Assembly: GCA_016110215.1 (NCBI GenBank)
Contig: JADWQD010000008.1
Coordinates: 1,426,001-1,490,000, forward strand
Direction: 5' to 3'
DNA from: Capronia americana
Taxonomy: Eukaryota > Ascomycota > Eurotiomycetes > Chaetothyriales > Herpotrichiellaceae
Length of the DNA: 64,000 nt
The notes beneath the pieces were generated by a model that had not been told where the DNA came from, searched no databases, and was given only the letters and a program-made list of their open reading frames with translations. Position 1 is the stretch's first letter, and every line of letters starts with the position of its first letter. Shown here piece after piece: positions 32,792 through 41,802 of this stretch. The position numbers and the translations under genes are program-made.

Positions 32792-34392
32792 TCAGCAGCT
32801 TAAAGTCCGCTTCCTTGCCTCTGTGAAGTCCTTCTTCGCCCGTCGCGTCACGCCCACAACATCGTATCCAAACGCCCAATCAATGACTTCGGCTGCGTTG
32901 CCTGTGCGGTCTAGTCAGTCACAAATACTGTTTGATTCTACAGACGTACCTCTTCTATCACAGAGCACAGCAGGGCAAGTTGAAAGGAAACAAGACAAGT
33001 CAAATTTCTCCGACAAGTTCGAGGTTCAACTTACCAGGCAACTCCTCGCCAGGCAACAACTTCAAGGTTTGTTCTCTCCTTTCCACGACCGGGTCCTTGT
33101 CCGTTTCGACCTGCGAGTACAGTTGCGCCACCGACACGCGGGGCAGGCGCACCGTTTCAAAGACATGCAGGAGGTCTCGTACCGTTGGACCATCTGCCTT
33201 GGTATCATCGCCACCGCCACCAACATCATCATCATCAGGGCAGTGGGTAGAGTTCTTCTCGAACAACTCGCCCAACGCGGCGGCGTCCTCAATCGCGTTG
33301 ATGGCCCCGAACCCGCGATGAGGGAGCATAGGATGGCAGGCGTCTCCAATGATGACGAGCTTCCCACCGTTCCGGTCGGTGCATCTCGGCAGGGGTGCTC
33401 TCTCCGTGCACCTCCACAGTGGGAGGATGGAACTGGTGAAGGCAGTCTTGTCCACGAGGGCTAGCAACGCAGGATGGAATCCGGCCAGCGCGGCGCGCAA
33501 ATCATCGTGGTCACACTTTTGACTCCAGCCGTTCTTCTCGCCCGAGGTGAGCGGCTGGTCGACGTACATGCCAAAGTTCTGCAGCGTGTTGGCCCGGCAG
33601 GGATAGCGGACCAGCCACCGCCGCTTATCCTCATGCAGATAGAAGGAACAATGGCCTTCGCCGTACTTGAGGAGCGGAGCCGTCAGCGGATCGGCGAGGA
33701 TGAGGTCTGTTGGGATTAGAAAGCGGATGACCGTGCTGGTCGTTGCGTGGGCAGCACACCTACGGCCCAGGATATGGCTTGCCGCGCTGGAGTGGACACC
33801 ATCGGCCGCGACGATTAGGTCTGCAGGTTCCGTCCACATGTTGTCCGCGAGTTTGACCCTGCCGGTCTCGGAGTCGTAATCGACTACCATGCTTGAAGTG
33901 TGCAACTCGGCTGGCGTACCAGGGCCGTCATCACCAGTCGCCAACTCCCGTAACGCGGCATGGAAATCCACCCGATGCGCAAATAGATATGGCGCGCCGT
34001 ATGTGGCCTCAAAGTCCGTACGGTCCGTGGGATGCAACTCCCTGAGCGTCGTGCCGTCAATGAACGTCTGGCCCAGTCGAGGGATGAGCCTCGCTCGCCT
34101 GAAGTCGAGGCCCCATGATCGGAAGATCTTGACGGCATTGGGGGCCAGCGTTATCGCGGCGCCGATTTCATCGAGGAGAGGCGAGCGTTCTAGAATCTGC
34201 ACTCATCAGCGCGCGTCTCTGCACAATTACTGGGACAGCCATTGACATCATTCAGAGGGTCAGGGGGACGGAACATACCTTTACATTGTGTCCACCCCGA
34301 CGGAGGGCTATCGCTGCGCAGAGACCGGCGATTCCTGCGCCGACGACAATCGCAGACAGTGTGTTGTTTTTGGTATGATCACAGCTGTTCAT
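32792..34392 (-). CDS. FAD-dependent monooxygenase (salicylate hydroxylase-like)
   Basis: Three exons: 34392-34279, 34196-33035 and 32901-32792, giving 1386 nt and 461 aa. Exon 1 holds the Rossmann dinucleotide motif (VVGAGIAGLCAAIAL, GxGxxG at residues 18-23). Exon 2 holds ITLAPNAVKIF, the DG motif LIVAADGVHSSA, and the GD motif GKLVIIGDACHPMLPHRGFGAINAIEDA. This is the class A flavoprotein hydroxylase layout. Splicing out the last 133-nt intron gives the natural C-terminus NAAEVIDWAFGYDVV in place of an early stop. Such enzymes hydroxylate aromatic or terpenoid small molecules with NAD(P)H and oxygen. The substrate is unknown and no pathway genes are adjacent. The flanking genes are a convergent GPI protein and a tandem RhoGEF, so it may stand alone as a detoxification or catabolic enzyme. 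Confidence 0.92.
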
Positions 34393-34901
34393 ATTGGCGA
34401 TCCAAAGTATTCAAGCACTGATATGGTGTGACAATTCTGTCGCAGTCGGGCTATATACAGGACTGGACACGACACCAATACCTTGCGTTCGCTCACCTTA
34501 TATCAAGAAGCTCCATGACCAGTGTTACGATGACGAGCCATGCACAGGTCAGCAATAAAAGCCCTGATCTCGATTAAGCAAGTGTTCAAACCTGACGTCG
34601 ACATTCGCACGCCTGCATTTCGTTCCAGATGACGCAAGGCCGCCCACTTGGCATTGTTTGCATACAAAACTTTGATGTAAAGCTCTCCTTTTGATCCACA
34701 CTCGGATCATCTGTCGTTGTCGATGAGAATGAACAAGACGGTGGCTGATATGCCTGTCGACATCACGTGCATCAAGCTTGGCAGTGCACGTGACTTGGGC
34801 CAACCCCCTGATCAATAAAGCAGCAACGGATACGAACACTGTTGTTCGCATTCATTCCTGAATGTTGCTCTACACATACTGAACCGATACCTCTGTACGA
34901 C
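34393..34901. other. Intergenic: monooxygenase promoter and RhoGEF 3' flank
   Basis: About 0.5 kb. CACGTG-type boxes occur near 34764 and 34788. No gene is seen. Confidence 0.5.
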
Positions 34902-37900
34902 CTATTTACTCGAATACAACATGTGCCGAAGACCGTCGCCTGACAAAACCTTCAGTATTCCAAGCGGGTTGCTCCACCGCTTTTTCTTACCTCCTAGTCC
35001 TTCTTCAACGACTTCTTGCTTTTCTGGCATATCCTTCTCTTCCGAATAGAAAATGTCAGCTGGATCTTCCGGTCGGAGCTCATGCTCTGAGTCATGGCCT
35101 ATCTGGTGCTTCTTCGTTCCCCTCTTCCCCAGAACGTGATCCGCATGAGAGGCAGACAGCTTCCTCGACACGCTGTTGCCTATCATCCGACTGATCACGT
35201 TATCCATGGTGTCAACTTCAGGTATATCGCGTGTCTTTGCCCGAGCGGGCTGGCCTTCATCAAAGCTCTCTTTGCGCACCTCGAAAACGGGTGTTGATTG
35301 TTTCGTTCTACTCCGGCGACTGTCTGTGGACATGTCGAAGGACTTCCGGCTCGTAAGCGATACACTGCCGGATCTCCGCGAGAAGGGACCTTGAAGAGAC
35401 GCCAAACTCAGTTTTCGGACCAGTGATCCTGCCGAGGCTCTGATGATCTGACCGCCGCGAGATCCGATCATACCGGGATATGGCAATTTCTCTTTTGTCC
35501 ATACATCACCCAGTGTGGATTCTAGCCGTGCCCTCTCCGATCGTTTTGGTGCGAGCACGACAACCCTGTTTGAGGTCATATGTGATTGTGACCTGTTGAT
35601 GGCCGACGAGGATGATTGACGAAACTCGCCCAGATCTTGCGGATTGTGAGTATTGCGGATGATGACCTGGCAACTGTTGCCTCGATTCCCGACAGTTGCC
35701 GCCCGCTGCACTGAGGGATTCCTGGACAATGTTGAGCTCTGCTGACTGTACACCTGGCCGATTGATCGGAGGTCAAGCCCTGTACTTGAAGGAATCTGGT
35801 TGAATAGTTCATCAGTTCTTCTTGAAGGAAAATCCTTAGTCCGCATGCCCTCTTTCCACGCATCCTCCTCAGCGGTAGAGCAGGCACTCAATATGAACTC
35901 GTGGAGGTGACCACTGGTTTCGAAGCAAATCTTCCATGTATGAAGAGCCGAATGACACTGAAGTCCACGACCATCACTCGCAGATTCGACCTTGAGGTCA
36001 GGCAAATGCAGGAAAGCAATCACCTCGAACTTTGCTATAGCGCCAGTGGGGAGGGCGATGACGAGGCTGCTGTCGAAGAGGATGCAGAGGGCGTAGCGGC
36101 CATCAACCCTGCTGTTCCTCGTCTGCCATGTCACATGGAGAACACCGCACAGCCTCACATTACCCAACATGCGTAACTGTTCAGCTCCCAGAGATACCTT
36201 ATCATAGCTCAGTCTCGTTTGGAGGGACCATCGACGCTGGATCTGATTTCGAGTCTCACGGTTATCTGTGGCCTTGTTGACAGTTTGAACAACTTCTCTC
36301 AAGCATGTCAGGATTACTTCCAGCTCGGAATGAGAGCTCGGGCAGTCTGCAACAGGAGTATGCTTAAGCAGGTCATTGAACAGCAGGGGATACTTCGTCA
36401 TACGCTGTATGGGCTTGATGAGGAGATCACCAACAGTAAGTCCTTTTCTCTCGTTCTGGGTTTTCTGGTCGAGGGCAACAAGAGATCTTGCCAGTGACTC
36501 CATACCCGACTCGTAGGTTGACCAATGTGTAGGAGCATGTCGCTGCAGCTCATGCGATATCAGACTGTGATTGGCACAGTACTCTTCGTAGACCAGAAAG
36601 TCATTCAAGAATTCTCTGAACACAGCTGCCACATCAGCCGCATCCTGCGGCTCGGCGCCGCCTAGGTAATTACGACCCCTACACACCTCCGATGAGTCCA
36701 TTGAGCTGCGTGTGCGACGGTGGCTGCGCCCGATCCTGGCTGCGACACTCGACTCGAGACTCTTCCATCGCTTGTGGCAGCGAGGAGAGCCAAGATGGCG
36801 GGGTGAGGTGGTATCTGCCCACTTTCGCGCCGCTGTGTCATATGCAGCTTGATGCAATCGCTCCAGGAGTCTTTCATGGACAGCAAGAAGATCGTGGACA
36901 TTTCTCAAGACGGATGACCTGACTCGGTTTGAGACTGTCACCGCAGTTGCAAGGAGTGTCGAATAGAGATAGATAAGAGCCTTCAAATCGGCGATGTAAC
37001 TCTCTTCAGTGGCGACTAGTTCCAAAAGAATTTGCCTCCTTTTAATGGCTCTGCGAAAGGCCGCTTCGTCAACCGATGCCGATGTGAGCGGTCGGTCGCT
37101 ATCAACTGAATGTCTTGGATTAGAGCTGAATATGCCAGAGCTATCCGTGGACCGACCAAAGCGCAGAGACCGTGCGGCGAGACTGAAGCTTGCGTTACTG
37201 AGGCTTGCAGTTTTCATTGTGTGCACGAAGCCAGATGACGTGGTTGAGTGTCGCTTCCTGTGGAAAACAAGAGGTAGCTTGCGATTCGGCTTGCGCGCAG
37301 AGCTTCCCAGTTGGACTGATGCACCATCTAGTTCCTGCGGCGACTGGTCGAACGAGCTCAACCATTCTCGGGCATGTCCTTTTGGCTGCGAATCCTTCTC
37401 CATCCCATCCTCGGTCAAGTATGGGTCGGTGGATGAGAATGTGTCAATCCTATGGTGCATTCGGACCTCTGGACTGTGACCAGCGGGCGATCCATATGTC
37501 TCCTTCTCTTCATTGAGCAGGTCTGCAAACACTCGACGAGGCTGAACTGCAGTCACAGGCCGTCTAGGAGTGAGTTTCATCTCGCCGCGCAGGTGTGCAT
37601 GGGCAGGTCGAGCAGCGAGGGCCCGCGCCTTCTCTCGAGCTGACGGTACATCACAACCCGCAGAACGTAGATTGATTCTATTTGAAGCCGAGTGCGTAGA
37701 CCACTGATGAGAGGAGGCAGGCAAGGGGTTCTCAGCCCAAGAGTCTGAACTTCCATTGCTTGTCTGGGTTGGAGCGGAGGCAACTGAAAGCAATGAATTT
37801 GAATATGCTTGAGAGTCTTGGTGAATACGAGCCGGAGTCCAGGAGTTCGAAAAGGGTTCTGAAGTAGAAGGATAGGCCAATCTGGTGCCACAATATATGG

Positions 37901-37967
37901 TCGTGCTCGTATCGAAACGTCTGCTGAATGGACTGGCAATAATGCAAGGCAGGAGCTGGGCCGTCAT
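34902..37967 (-). CDS. Rho guanine nucleotide exchange factor (DH domain)
   Basis: Single exon, 1021 aa. Residues 1-300 are Ser/Arg-rich and likely disordered. The DH (Dbl homology) domain spans about 310-565, beginning RRQILLELVATEESYIADLKAL (CR1) and with CR3 GDLLIKPIQRMTKYPLLFNDLLKHT at about 513-537. A stretch of about 60 residues rich in Ser/Arg/Lys (about 385-440) interrupts the DH domain before VFREFLNDFLVYEEY. A PH-like domain follows (about 595-708, GRYALCILFDSSLVIAL, then WKICFETSGHLHEFIL). The rest is low complexity with phosphorylatable Ser/Thr. It would activate a Rho-family GTPase (Rho1/Cdc42/Rac class) at sites of polarity or septation; which GTPase cannot be told. No BAR, CNH or SH3 domain is visible, so it is neither a Rom2 nor a Cdc24 orthologue. 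It is divergent from nas2. Confidence 0.92.
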   Translation of the reverse strand: MTAQLLPCIIASPFSRRFDTSTTIYCGTRLAYPSTSEPFSNSWTPARIHQDSQAYSNSLLSVASAPTQTSNGSSDSWAENPLPASSHQWSTHSASNRINLRSAGCDVPSAREKARALAARPAHAHLRGEMKLTPRRPVTAVQPRRVFADLLNEEKETYGSPAGHSPEVRMHHRIDTFSSTDPYLTEDGMEKDSQPKGHAREWLSSFDQSPQELDGASVQLGSSARKPNRKLPLVFHRKRHSTTSSGFVHTMKTASLSNASFSLAARSLRFGRSTDSSGIFSSNPRHSVDSDRPLTSASVDEAAFRRAIKRRQILLELVATEESYIADLKALIYLYSTLLATAVTVSNRVRSSVLRNVHDLLAVHERLLERLHQAAYDTAARKWADTTSPRHLGSPRCHKRWKSLESSVAARIGRSHRRTRSSMDSSEVCRGRNYLGGAEPQDAADVAAVFREFLNDFLVYEEYCANHSLISHELQRHAPTHWSTYESGMESLARSLVALDQKTQNERKGLTVGDLLIKPIQRMTKYPLLFNDLLKHTPVADCPSSHSELEVILTCLREVVQTVNKATDNRETRNQIQRRWSLQTRLSYDKVSLGAEQLRMLGNVRLCGVLHVTWQTRNSRVDGRYALCILFDSSLVIALPTGAIAKFEVIAFLHLPDLKVESASDGRGLQCHSALHTWKICFETSGHLHEFILSACSTAEEDAWKEGMRTKDFPSRRTDELFNQIPSSTGLDLRSIGQVYSQQSSTLSRNPSVQRAATVGNRGNSCQVIIRNTHNPQDLGEFRQSSSSAINRSQSHMTSNRVVVLAPKRSERARLESTLGDVWTKEKLPYPGMIGSRGGQIIRASAGSLVRKLSLASLQGPFSRRSGSVSLTSRKSFDMSTDSRRSRTKQSTPVFEVRKESFDEGQPARAKTRDIPEVDTMDNVISRMIGNSVSRKLSASHADHVLGKRGTKKHQIGHDSEHELRPEDPADIFYSEEKDMPEKQEVVEEGLGGKKKRWSNPLGILKVLSGDGLRHMLYSSK

Positions 37968-38744
37968 GATCTATTGATAAAAGATAAACAAAGCTTTAAA
38001 AAGATAGAATCTCAACAATGGGGAACGAAATGAGAGCCAATGGTCAAAATTCCCATTGAGGGACCAAGAGACCAACGTTGATGTTCCAAAAGTTGAGTGA
38101 TATGACATGGCAACGGACATTGGCAATCAGAGACCGAGAGATGGCTGAAGTCTGAGAGAACTCATGGCCGACCAGTTTCCAACCTGGCTGATGGAGGAAG
38201 GTGCAATCCCGCAAGCCATGGGCAGAGAAAGAGCCCCTCGGCCATCCTGGGACAGCTATATGGGGGTTTGTCGGTGTTTGTCTATGGCAAATCTTTGCCC
38301 TTACCTGAGCTATGATTGCCAAAATCTGACAAGATCTAAACAAAACCACATTGAGATTGTTTGTGAAACATGGGCGTCGGAGCCGCCTCATGTGAGGGAA
38401 TTGACAAGGTAATTCTATCCTGCTATCTTCGAGGCTGAATGAACAGACATTGCAGGTGCCCGGACGATGGGATGATGGCTCAAAGAAAGGCAAGTACAGA
38501 AACTCTTCGACCATTGATTGTTGTAGGGATGGAAGATTGGTTTGCTGTTGGTGTTGAAGTGCAGCATTCATGGCTGCACGGCATGACATCGGCGAAATTC
38601 GGGGACCCTCCCCGCTTCTCCTTCATTCACGTTCCCCTTCGCTTCTGGGCTGCGCTACGCGTTCACAAGTTGCCTGCGCCTGACGGGACCTCGAACTCAT
38701 TTACAGCACCCACGTCCTCGCGTTCCTTCTCCTGTCGAGAAGTG
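37968..38744. other. Divergent promoter (RhoGEF / nas2)
   Basis: About 0.78 kb. A minus-strand open frame at 38589-38044 (181 codons, ATG start) overlaps the nas2 leader. It shows no domain and I do not call it a gene. Confidence 0.5.
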
Positions 38745-39449
38745 ATGGGACTACCAATGGAGCCTAATATTGCGGATATTCATGTTCCCAGTGGACCTAC
38801 TTCGATTCATCAGGCCGAATCATTTGAGGGGCTGACACTACATCAACTAATTGCGCGCAAGGACAACCTGGAAGCAGAATTGAAGGCGCTGGGGGCAGTT
38901 CTGGATAGCCATGGGGTGAACATGCAGACGAGTCTTACCACATTCGATGGCTTTCCGCGGTCCGATATCGATGTGGCACAAGTGCGAGTGACAAGAGCAC
39001 GAATCATCGCCCTTCGCAATGACTGGAAAGCCTTGATGGACAAGATCGAGAAAGGTCTTCATGAACACCATGCTAAATATCAAGCTTCAGATGAATACAA
39101 GAATTCCTTGAATCAGCCTCAACCCCAACCAGCACCGACGCCACAGCAAACACCCTCCATCCCCGAAACGCCGTTTGCACAGGTCAACAGTGTCGAGCCT
39201 GGCAGCCCTGCCAATGAGGCCGGTCTTAAGGCCGGCGATCAAATAAGAAGATTCGGACCAGCGATTTGGTCAAACCATGAAAGATTACGCAAAGTCGGAG
39301 AGGTCGTGGGCCAGAATCTGGGCCGTCCGATCGTCGTGAAAGTCTCCCGAGGACTAGGACCACAGGCAGAAGAGCTAGAATTGAGATTGACTCCGAGACA
39401 GAACTGGGGTGGCAGAGGCACACTTGGGTGTCACATTGTCCCAATATGA
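38745..39449 (+). CDS. nas2: 26S proteasome assembly chaperone Nas2 / PSMD9 (p27)
   Basis: Single exon, 234 aa from the ATG at 38745; the frame is open further upstream but without conservation, and an alternative ATG lies 4 codons downstream. The N-terminal coiled region has LHQLIARKDNLEAELKALG and DGFPRSDIDVAQVRVTRARII, the hallmark of Nas2/PSMD9. After a Pro/Gln-rich linker (about residues 130-145), a PDZ domain reads FAQVNSVEPGSPANEAGLKAGDQI, then IVVKVSRG. Nas2 binds the C-terminus of Rpt5 and guides assembly of the base of the 19S regulatory particle. Its length is close to that of yeast and human proteins. It is tandem with Ran downstream. Confidence 0.94.
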   Translation: MGLPMEPNIADIHVPSGPTSIHQAESFEGLTLHQLIARKDNLEAELKALGAVLDSHGVNMQTSLTTFDGFPRSDIDVAQVRVTRARIIALRNDWKALMDKIEKGLHEHHAKYQASDEYKNSLNQPQPQPAPTPQQTPSIPETPFAQVNSVEPGSPANEAGLKAGDQIRRFGPAIWSNHERLRKVGEVVGQNLGRPIVVKVSRGLGPQAEELELRLTPRQNWGGRGTLGCHIVPI

Positions 39450-40124
39450 AATTCGCAGTAGCTGTGATGCAAAGTTCGAAAGACACCCAAGGAGGAGATC
39501 ATCAAACCGTCCTCGAAAGAAAAACGACAAGCCCAGAAGTGAAGGCCAAGGAGTACTCAATATGTATCATTACTATTAGGGGAGATGAGCTTGGATGGAA
39601 AGGGCGGTGCTTCGATCGAAGGACGTGTCCACGGCTCCGGTGAACAAATCCCCCAGTGCGTGCAGGGGACATAACGGTGACCTCTGGGACAGAGGCTTTC
39701 AGCTGAACCGGTGGACATTCTGAGATAGAAACTCATCCTGCGGATGTAACAACATCATCAACAATCGGAGATGACATGCGTCTTCTTCCTCGCCCCATGT
39801 GTACCTTGTCCTCTCGATTTCTCGATTTGTGAGCGGTCGACATAATCACGTGACGTGATGCAAAGGCGCCACCAGCGCTGCTCAGGCAGTGACGCTGGTC
39901 TTGGCATTGAGTGAAAACAACAATCCTCTCCCGCCTTTTAGAGATTCTCAAACTTGCGCCTGCTGTCTTCAGAAACCATCTGACAATCTCTTCGTCCTCT
40001 CTCTTACTCGTCTCTCTGCGCCTGCCACAACTCTCCAGGACTGTGGCATTCTGCGATCGCGGTATCTAGCTCGAGATTAGCCTGTTAGTTTCATTCTCAT
40101 CATCCCAACAAGCAAACAATCACA
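39450..40124. other. Intergenic: nas2 3' flank and Ran promoter
   Basis: About 0.67 kb with CT-rich leader sequence just before the Ran ATG. It contains the palindrome at 39845-39859, listed separately. Confidence 0.5.
39845..39859. promoter_or_regulatory. 15-bp inverted repeat ATCACGT-G-ACGTGAT in the Ran promoter
   Basis: A perfect odd-length inverted repeat containing a CACGTG G-box overlapping an ACGTGA half-site, about 265 nt upstream of the Ran ATG. It is a likely bHLH or bZIP site. Function is inferred from motif and position only. Confidence 0.5.
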
Positions 40125-40967
40125 ATGGCGGAAGCTGCTGGAGGCGTGCCCACCTTCAAGCTCGTCTTGGTTGGTGATGGTGGAACTGGAAAGGTATGAT
40201 GCGCTCAATCAGTCTCTTCCGTCTTATCTCAACTCAAGCGAGATACGATTCTGGAGGACCTCGCTGACTGGCTTGATAGACTACTTTCGTCAAGCGCCAC
40301 TTGACTGGTGAATTCGAAAAGAAGTACATCGCCACTCTCGGTGTCGAAGTTCATCCTCTCGGCTTCTCAACCGTACGTCACTCGCAATCCCTAAAGCGAA
40401 TCCGACACTAACAGCCAGGTAGAACCTTGGTCAGATCCAGTTCGATGTCTGGGATACTGCAGGTCAAGAGAAGTTCGGCGGTCTAAGAGATGGTTACTAC
40501 ATCAATGGCCAGTGCGGTATCATCATGTTCGATGTCACATCTAGAATCACATACAAGAACGTCCCCAACTGGCACCGTATGTTGATTATCGAGCACTTCA
40601 ACACGGGTTGCATGCTGACCATATCGCAGGTGATCTTGTACGTGTCTGCGAAAATATCCCCATCGTTCTCTGCGGCAACAAAGTCGATGTCAAGGAGCGC
40701 AAAGTCAAGGCCAAGACCATTACCTTCCACCGCAAGAAGAACCTCCAATACTACGATATTTCCGCCAAGTCCAACTATAACTTCGAGAAGCCCTTCCTCT
40801 GGCTAGCACGAAAACTTGTCGGCAACCCTCAACTCGAATTTGTTGCTGCTCCCGCTCTTGCCCCTCCTGAGGTCCAGATCGACCAGGCACAGCTCGACCA
40901 GTATCATAAGGAAATGACCGAGGCCGCAGCCATGCCCCTGCCAGATGAGGAGGATCCCGACTTGTAA
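40125..40967 (+). CDS. ran: Ran GTPase (Gsp1/Spi1)
   Basis: Four exons: 40125-40193, 40280-40372, 40423-40576 and 40630-40967, giving 654 nt and 217 aa. All G motifs are present: GDGGTGKTT (P-loop, split by intron 1), effector Thr in YIATLGVEVHPL, DTAGQEKFGG, NKVDVKERKVKAK and SAKSNYNF. The acidic C-terminus DEEDPDL matches the Ran switch tail. Ran drives nucleocytoplasmic transport, spindle assembly and nuclear envelope formation through its GTP/GDP gradient. The intron positions are used to restore WHRDLVRVC across exons 3 and 4. It is a nearly invariant housekeeping protein, so it is a good anchor for synteny. Confidence 0.98.
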
Positions 40968-41802
40968 GCGGTTCGCTTCACGAGGTTGCAGCTGCAGTCG
41001 AGATCTTCAAGTCAGTGGGAATTAGCAAGCATGGGAACTTGGGTTTAGCGAGACGGCGGAAGGTCGTGTTGTTGACAGGATAGGAAAGGCTCGCGGGGTC
41101 GTTGTGCGAGCTCGGGGTGTCGATTACCGTTGCGTCAACGGTTGGGGGATGGGCAGCGGGAGGGGTCTAGCTCATGGAGCAGTTCTCCATCACCGCGGCA
41201 GATGGGGAGATGCAACCAGCCAAAACACTTGCATACTCTCGTCTGTAATACGAAAGGCAACCAGAGCGCAAAGATTCCATCTTGATCTGGTTGCTCTTAC
41301 CGCACTTTCAGAGTTCTAGACTAGTTTAGCATAGCGACATGAAAGAACATTGACTGAGATCCACTTTGAGGCAGCCTTAACATAACCAGAATTGCACCAT
41401 GAACTTCGAAAGAGACTGTGTCATTGTATGCTTGATTTTGCACTTGTCCATTGATAGTGCAATATATACAGAATCTGTCGAGAAAGTACAGTAGATCCTT
41501 CCTCACCAGTGGCAGCGCCATGAGAATAATAAGCCTCCCCGTGACAATAAAACAGGCCAGAGAAGCAGAAGAAAACCTCGTCTCATAAAACATATGCCCA
41601 TCAGACCATCAAACCATGAAGCAACACAAGGAAACAGTTTTATCTTGAACATCCAACACAAACCAAGCTGAGCGGCTGAACTTAAAAGGGCAAGGACTCC
41701 TCACACCGAACGCTTCGTTGACTTTCCTCTGCAACCACCCCAGTCCTTCAATCATCGTCCTGAAAAGGTGGACCCAAGGACAAGCAAGCACCGGGTAAGT
41801 GG
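40968..41802. other. Convergent 3' intergenic region (Ran / PAF-AH-like)
   Basis: About 0.83 kb. No gene or RNA gene is recognised. Confidence 0.5.

Noticed and set aside
32823..33464. 213-codon plus-strand open frame
   Set aside because: It is antisense to the FAD monooxygenase, whose splice-restored protein matches its family throughout.
38044..38589. 181-codon minus-strand open frame with ATG
   Set aside because: It lies in the RhoGEF/nas2 divergent promoter and overlaps the nas2 leader, with no recognisable domain; kept only as a note.
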